From Nematostella vectensis (Eukaryota; Cnidaria; Anthozoa; Actiniaria; Edwardsiidae), in the NCBI RefSeq assembly GCF_932526225.1, contig NC_064034.1, forward strand, positions 498,501 through 562,500: 64,000 bases of DNA. The letters run 5' to 3'. The translations under genes were made by a program, and so were the position numbers. Of the stretch, positions 60,604-64,000 are shown piece by piece. A model generated the notes under the pieces. That model worked only from the letters and a program-made list of their open reading frames with translations. It was not told the origin of the DNA and did no database searches. Every line of letters starts with the position of its first letter. The stretch's first letter is position 1.

Positions 60604-60700
60604 CTGCACAGTTACACAATTAGTTAGTCATGACCAACATAGTCAGGCAATCTGTAAGTTCTGACCTGCACAGTCACGCAGTCAGTCATCACCTGTTAGC
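60604..60700 (-). repeat. Small duplication of the exon 4 acceptor region
   Basis: In the intron before exon 4 the sense strand has CAG|GTGATGACT at the true acceptor (60604) and a second TAACAG|GTGATGACT at 60693. Between them is another CTGTGCAG|GTCAG (about 60667) resembling the true CTGTGCAG|GTG. The pieces look like a degenerate duplication of the junction. Use of the upstream copy would reach an in-frame stop before exon 4. Confidence 0.55.
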
Positions 60701-60855
60701 CGCAAAATAAGTCATTTTTTCCAAATATTAAAGTTACTGACTAAACAGTAACTTGCTTGAAATAATGCATAGAAATGCGTGCTTAACGAGGTAGTTTTTA
60801 GTAAATCAGACCGATTTTCATCCTTCATTAGAGTCCTCGCTACTGGTTGACTCAC

Positions 60856-61385
60856 AGTTGATGCCTGCGTGTTGTACATCTCCTCCACGTAAATGCCTGA
60901 GTTCCAGCTCGCTGCAAGGTCCGCTCCAGGTCGGCGGAACTCGGATTTTCTCCTCTTCTTTCCGTCCCCACCCTCACCCGTGCCAGCCGACAGCAGCCTG
61001 TACCACAGCACGTCACGTTTGCTGTGGGACTGGGCACGGCACACCACGTGGAGCAAGTGATCATGAGCACGATTGGACGCGTCCGTCAGCAAAGCTAGCT
61101 CGTGATTAGTCCGTCCGTCTAGCGTGCTTAGTAAGCTCGCTGACTGTGAACGCGGGCTCAGAGACATGCTCTTTTTCTTCACTGCGATGTCCTCCTCTGA
61201 ATGGTAGAGGGCCCCTCCTGGTAGGCGGGAGGGGTTAGCAGCTAGTTGGTAGAGGGAGTGGGGGGTGGAGGCGGACCGGTGGAAGGGCTGAGTCTCGGCG
61301 ATGACGTGACTTTTCTCATTCGTGTCCTGCTCCGCCAGGTTGCTGCTTGAGTGGGAGGTTGACAGAGCGAAGTGCACCCTGGGTA
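60856..61385 (-). CDS. Exon 3 of the visible part, Ser-rich linker
   Basis: Acceptor TTATCACAG|TACCC at 61386-61387 and donor TCAACT|GTGAGT at 60855. 530 bp (2 + 176 codons). The alternative acceptor CCCAG|GG four bases into the exon would shift frame, so the first is chosen on phase. The product is low in hydrophobics at first (SHSSSN, SASTPHSLYQL, KKKSMSLSPRSQSASLLSTL), then has a helix-like stretch NRAHDHLLHVVCRAQSHSKR with DVLWYRLL, a basic patch GKKRRKSEFRRPG, and SWNSGIYVEEMYNTQAST at the end. The SPRS and RRKS sites look like kinase targets (inference). Confidence 0.72.
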
Positions 61386-61638
61386 CTGTGATAAGTCACA
61401 ATATCGACAATTCGTTGTACAAAATAACTATATATAATTTTTAACATGCAATTTCATTGCAACATGCGACGTGTGACCAATGCCTTTCTTCTCATATTGT
61501 GTACGGCCCTTAAATATTATGTCAAATTAAAGGAACAATTGAACATATGAAAAGCTGGACCAGCTGCCAGCTCGACCACGTCAAAAATGAGATAAAAGCT
61601 AGTGATAATGTTATTCTCCTGTACTCAGGAGCACGTAC

Positions 61639-61871
61639 CTTTACTTGGGCTCGTAGGGGTGCTCTTAGGCTCGTGGCGCTCTCGGATGTCCGACCTCTCC
61701 CCGAAGCCTGGTAAAGACATTCGGTGAGTTCTCGGCTCCAGCGAAAGCTTGGGGAAGAGCTCTCGCCTGCTGGTCATCAGGATGTAGTACTCCATATTAA
61801 TTACGCTGCCCTCGAACGCGTTCTTCAGGTAAACGACGAGGGTGATGTCATACTCGTCACGCAACGCACTG
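61639..61871 (-). CDS. Exon 2 of the visible part
   Basis: Acceptor TTCCTTTAG|C at 61872-61873 and donor AAAG|GTACGT at 61638. 233 bp (1 + 77 codons + 1). The beginning, DEYDITLVVYLKNAFEG followed by MEYYILMTSRRELFPKL, reads like two beta strands of a folded domain. The end (SLPGFGERSDIRERHEPKST) is polar and probably starts a linker. The competing AG at TTTAGCAG|T would break the phase, so the first AG is preferred. Confidence 0.72.
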
Positions 61872-62321
61872 CTAAAGGAAGTCATACACAAGACTGTCAC
61901 GCCAGGTTAATTAAACGTGACCATCAAGTGACGCACGGTCGCGTAGAGAACTGAACGTGACCATTTGCTATATCGTCTTTGCATTAGTATTTACAATAAA
62001 GAAAGTAAAAAGTTTTGATCTCTGGAGCCTTTACCCAACTATTAGAACATACCTTTAAACAGTCAAAGCGCAATTTATAGCACTTGGAACTTTAGTAGAA
62101 GCCAAAATAACCTAGTGTCTAGAATTGGAAAATATATTAAAGTATGCAACCTCTTCGAAACCCAAAAAAAATGGCCCCTAGAAGTTTTTGAAGTTTTTGT
62201 GGCAAGCAATACGATATGTTTATTAAACAGCATGTTGTGTTCACCTTCACCTAATAACAATGGCCATTATCCATCGTCATGTCAGAGTGCGACTATATTC
62301 CATCTATAGAGTCAGTCGTAC
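61872..62321. other. Intron between visible exons 1 and 2, no other feature
   Basis: 450 bp, AT-rich in its middle. A direct repeat 'cgtgaccat' occurs at about 61916 and 61954. No RNA gene, repeat family or further exon recognised. Confidence 0.6.
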
Positions 62322-62514
62322 CTGTAAGGTGATGATGTGTGTCGCGGAGGGATTAACACCCGGTCAGAACCCAGCAGGATGTAGTCACAGCCCTGCCGCC
62401 CGGGGCCCATGCTGGTCTTGATTGTGCTGAAGTCGTAGCGAGGAGAGTTGGCCACGATGTACTTGTACACACTCAGAGAGGAGATGAGCGGTTCACATGG
62501 TACGGCCACCTCAC
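62322..62514 (-). CDS. Exon 1 of the visible part, unrecognised gene
   Basis: Acceptor GTTTTTAG|GTGAGG at 62515-62516 and donor TTACAG|GTACGA at 62321. 193 bp, entering with two bases of a codon and leaving with two (phase 1 to 2). It encodes about 64 residues: GEVAVPCEPLISSLSVYKYI, a basic segment, then GCDYILLGSDRVLIPPRHTS. The codon split across the next intron becomes AGC (Ser). Exons further upstream are not seen within the window. Confidence 0.7.
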
Positions 62515-62884
62515 CTAAAAACAGAAAGCTTGTACTCTCCCACATTTAATTAAACGTAATTAGCGATAGCGGAGACAGTTTCCTAATAAATAAATTGAAA
62601 AGTTGAGTATTTGTATGGCGCAAGTTAACGACACATGGTCAAATGCGTAAATGTTTTAGCGTGTAGTTACTAACTTCTCAACGTAGTTAACAATTATTAG
62701 TGTGAGTCACAGTGGGTCTGAGTATTCAGGAAAACTTTCGGAAGAATCTCAGACGCAAATAGAATAGCCTTTTGACTATCCCGATCACCCAAGTGAAGTT
62801 CAGAATATTTGTCAATCAATCGTCGGATAAGAAGTGAAATCTCAGTTTCAGTTTTCATGCTCGGTTAAGTTGAGTTGCATTATA
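62515..62884. other. Intronic or upstream sequence without recognised feature
   Basis: AT-rich single-copy DNA between the first visible exon and the LINE relic. I found no exon with coherent splice sites here, so the next 5' exon of the gene probably lies beyond the window, with the LINE relic inside that intron. Confidence 0.5.
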
Positions 62885-63855
62885 CCAAAATAAATAAATA
62901 TACATAAATAAATAAGCCTCAAACAATACATTATAATAATTTCCACAGCTCTATTTCGAGACTAAGGTCTTAAATGAAAGTAATGAACTGGCACTAGCGG
63001 TGTGTGCCGGAAGGCTGTTCCAATCTGGAATAGTGGGGAAAAATTAAAACTTGTAAACATCTGAACGGGGGGCAAGAACATTAAGTTTAAAAAGCTGATT
63101 ACGAGTGACGGACGAACATTAACTAAGATGGTCAGGGAGAGGTATAGGTACAAGGCCATTTACAATTTTATACAAAATGCAAAGACATGTAGGAGCCAAG
63201 TAGGATTGACTCTTTCTCCAGGAGCACTTCACACCATATGATTACACAGTCCGAGTCGAGATCTGGGCGAGGTATAGATACCAAGTTGTTTTTAACCGCA
63301 ATCAGGACTACCCTTGTGGGACGGACGAGCTTTGCGATAGACTAGGAAATTCTGAGGCAGAATCTCGCAGCTGTTTACAAGAGATGATAGATGAGTTTTG
63401 GTTGCAAGTAAGGTGTCAATTTTGTTCACATCCAAAAGACAGGAGAAATCTGCAGATTTTGACCTTGCTCTCTCAATGTTGTATACCAGAATCTTTCGAG
63501 AAAAGCCTTTCATAGTCTGACTGCCAATAGGGCGCATGATGGAAGATCTCGACAAGCTCTCGAGTAATCAAAGACGAGGATGGTTTGTCTCGACCTGTTG
63601 TGGTGAAGAGGTCGCGAGTGGGGTAGGGAAGAAGCTTGTAGAGTTTCCTAAGTTTTCAATAGACGACTCAGATGTTGGACCAAATGAGTTGCTGCTTGAT
63701 AAGATAGATGATGACTTGAACAGCGAAGATGAGAAGTTTGGAAGTCCACAACCGAAACATATCCATGACGTATAAGAGCTGTTTAATCCGTTTGCCCAGG
63801 AGAATTTGGAGACCAGAGGCTCAACGACACAGCAAGAAGAAACAAAAAGAAACTT
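62885..63855 (-). mobile_element. Degenerate, internally deleted LINE (CR1/L2-like)
   Basis: Minus strand, 5' to 3'. A PHD-like tail SWICFGCGLPNFSSSLF with a Ser-rich region (63840-63570). The start of an AP-endonuclease domain with VNKIDTLLATKTHLSS and ILPQNFLVYRKAR (63550-63310). After a frameshift, GVVLIAVKNNLVSIPRPD and DCVIIWCEVLLEKESILLGS (to about 63195). Then, without the rest of the endonuclease and almost all RT, the ORF2 C-terminus: LYKIVNGLVPIPLPDHLS and, in another frame, FFPTIPDWNSLPAHTASASS, with stop TAG at 62951. A 3' tail of TTTATTTA repeats follows (62889-62916). Frameshifts and the internal deletion near 63190 show an old copy, of a family different from the LINE at 53516. 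Confidence 0.8.
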
Positions 63856-64000
63856 CCCACTTAAGTTCCAGCGCCTTATAAACATACTTCTTTCCCACTA
63901 AAGTTCCAGCACCTTATAAACATACTTCTTTTCCCACTAAAGTTCCAGGACCTTATACTTCCTTCCTACTAAAGTTCCAGCATCTTATAAACATACTTCT
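63854..64000. repeat. ~38-bp minisatellite at the window end (4 units seen)
   Basis: Units 'ttcccactaaagttccagcaccttataaacatacttc' start at 63854, 63892, 63931 and about 63963 (38, 39 and 32 bp apart). The fourth spacing is shorter because the third unit lacks 'aaacata'. The array continues beyond 64000. It abuts the 5' side of the LINE relic. Confidence 0.85.

Larger units (their letters stand above)
57593..62514 (-). other. 3' part of a minus-strand multi-exon gene (six exons)
   Basis: Six exons with GT-AG borders join without a phase conflict: 62322-62514, 61639-61871, 60856-61385, 60467-60603, 59206-59338 and 57593-57733, giving 454 residues and a TAA stop. Coding parts are GC-richer than the AT-rich surroundings. 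The product has a folded-looking start (GCDYILLGSDRVLIPP; YYILMTSRRELFPKL), a Ser/basic-rich linker in exon 3, and a compact C-terminus ending in MCFHMWSGLLPS. I do not recognise the family securely. The C-terminal end of a large conserved animal protein such as SZT2 (KICSTOR complex, mTORC1 regulation) is a weak guess. The 5' exons lie beyond the window. Confidence 0.75.

Noticed and set aside
60858-61109. Plus-strand ORF over visible exon 3 (and 61724-61954 over exon 2)
   Set aside because: Antisense shadows of phase-consistent minus-strand exons.
63536-63775. 79-codon acidic plus-strand ORF (MMEDLDKLSS...)
   Set aside because: Antisense to the Ser-rich part of the LINE relic on the minus strand; acidity follows from the Ser-rich reverse strand.

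Overview
The window is eukaryotic, almost certainly animal, DNA. It contains an intron-bearing gene with GT-AG introns and coherent splice phases, two different degenerate non-LTR retrotransposons (LINEs), a TTAA-flanked miniature inverted-repeat element, tRNA-like segments and several kinds of tandem repeat. Nothing looks bacterial. An invertebrate such as a cnidarian fits the LINE types and the AT-rich, minisatellite-rich introns, but the species cannot be fixed by reading alone.

Layout. (1) 1-46474: one continuous satellite array of about 85 head-to-tail copies of a ~546-bp AT-rich monomer, arranged locally in higher-order blocks of 4, 6 or more monomers. Most monomers carry, on the minus strand, a tRNA-like 3' half with a B-box followed by a T-run, plus nested hairpins. 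(2) 46481-~57113: a second tandem array of four and a third copies of a ~2.2-kb composite unit. Each full unit holds an AT-rich head with a minus-strand ORF remnant, a 78-nt tRNA-like sequence, a short AT microsatellite, a three-exon remnant of a coiled-coil gene, and a 288-bp TTAA-flanked MITE. Copy 4 is interrupted by a 1.1-kb 5'-truncated LINE encoding a reverse-transcriptase fragment. (3) 57593-62514: the 3' end of a minus-strand gene, reconstructed here as six exons (454 residues plus stop) with consensus splice sites and matching phases. I do not recognise it firmly; the C-terminal part of a large protein such as the KICSTOR subunit SZT2 is a weak guess. (4) 62885-64000: a degenerate, internally deleted LINE, then a ~38-bp minisatellite running off the window.

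The most unusual part is the gene's 3' introns. Three minisatellites (39, 27 and 21 bp, all multiples of 3) fill most of the last two introns. The 27-bp array is a serial duplication of the exon-intron junction itself. It offers 19 consensus GTGAGT donors (plus one mutated) at the same codon phase, so choice of donor could add in-frame 9-residue repeats. The 39-bp array is open in the frame of the last exon. The 21-bp array gives repeated pyrimidine-TAG motifs on the sense strand and G-runs on the other strand. Whether these do anything needs RNA evidence, but the structure is clear in the sequence.
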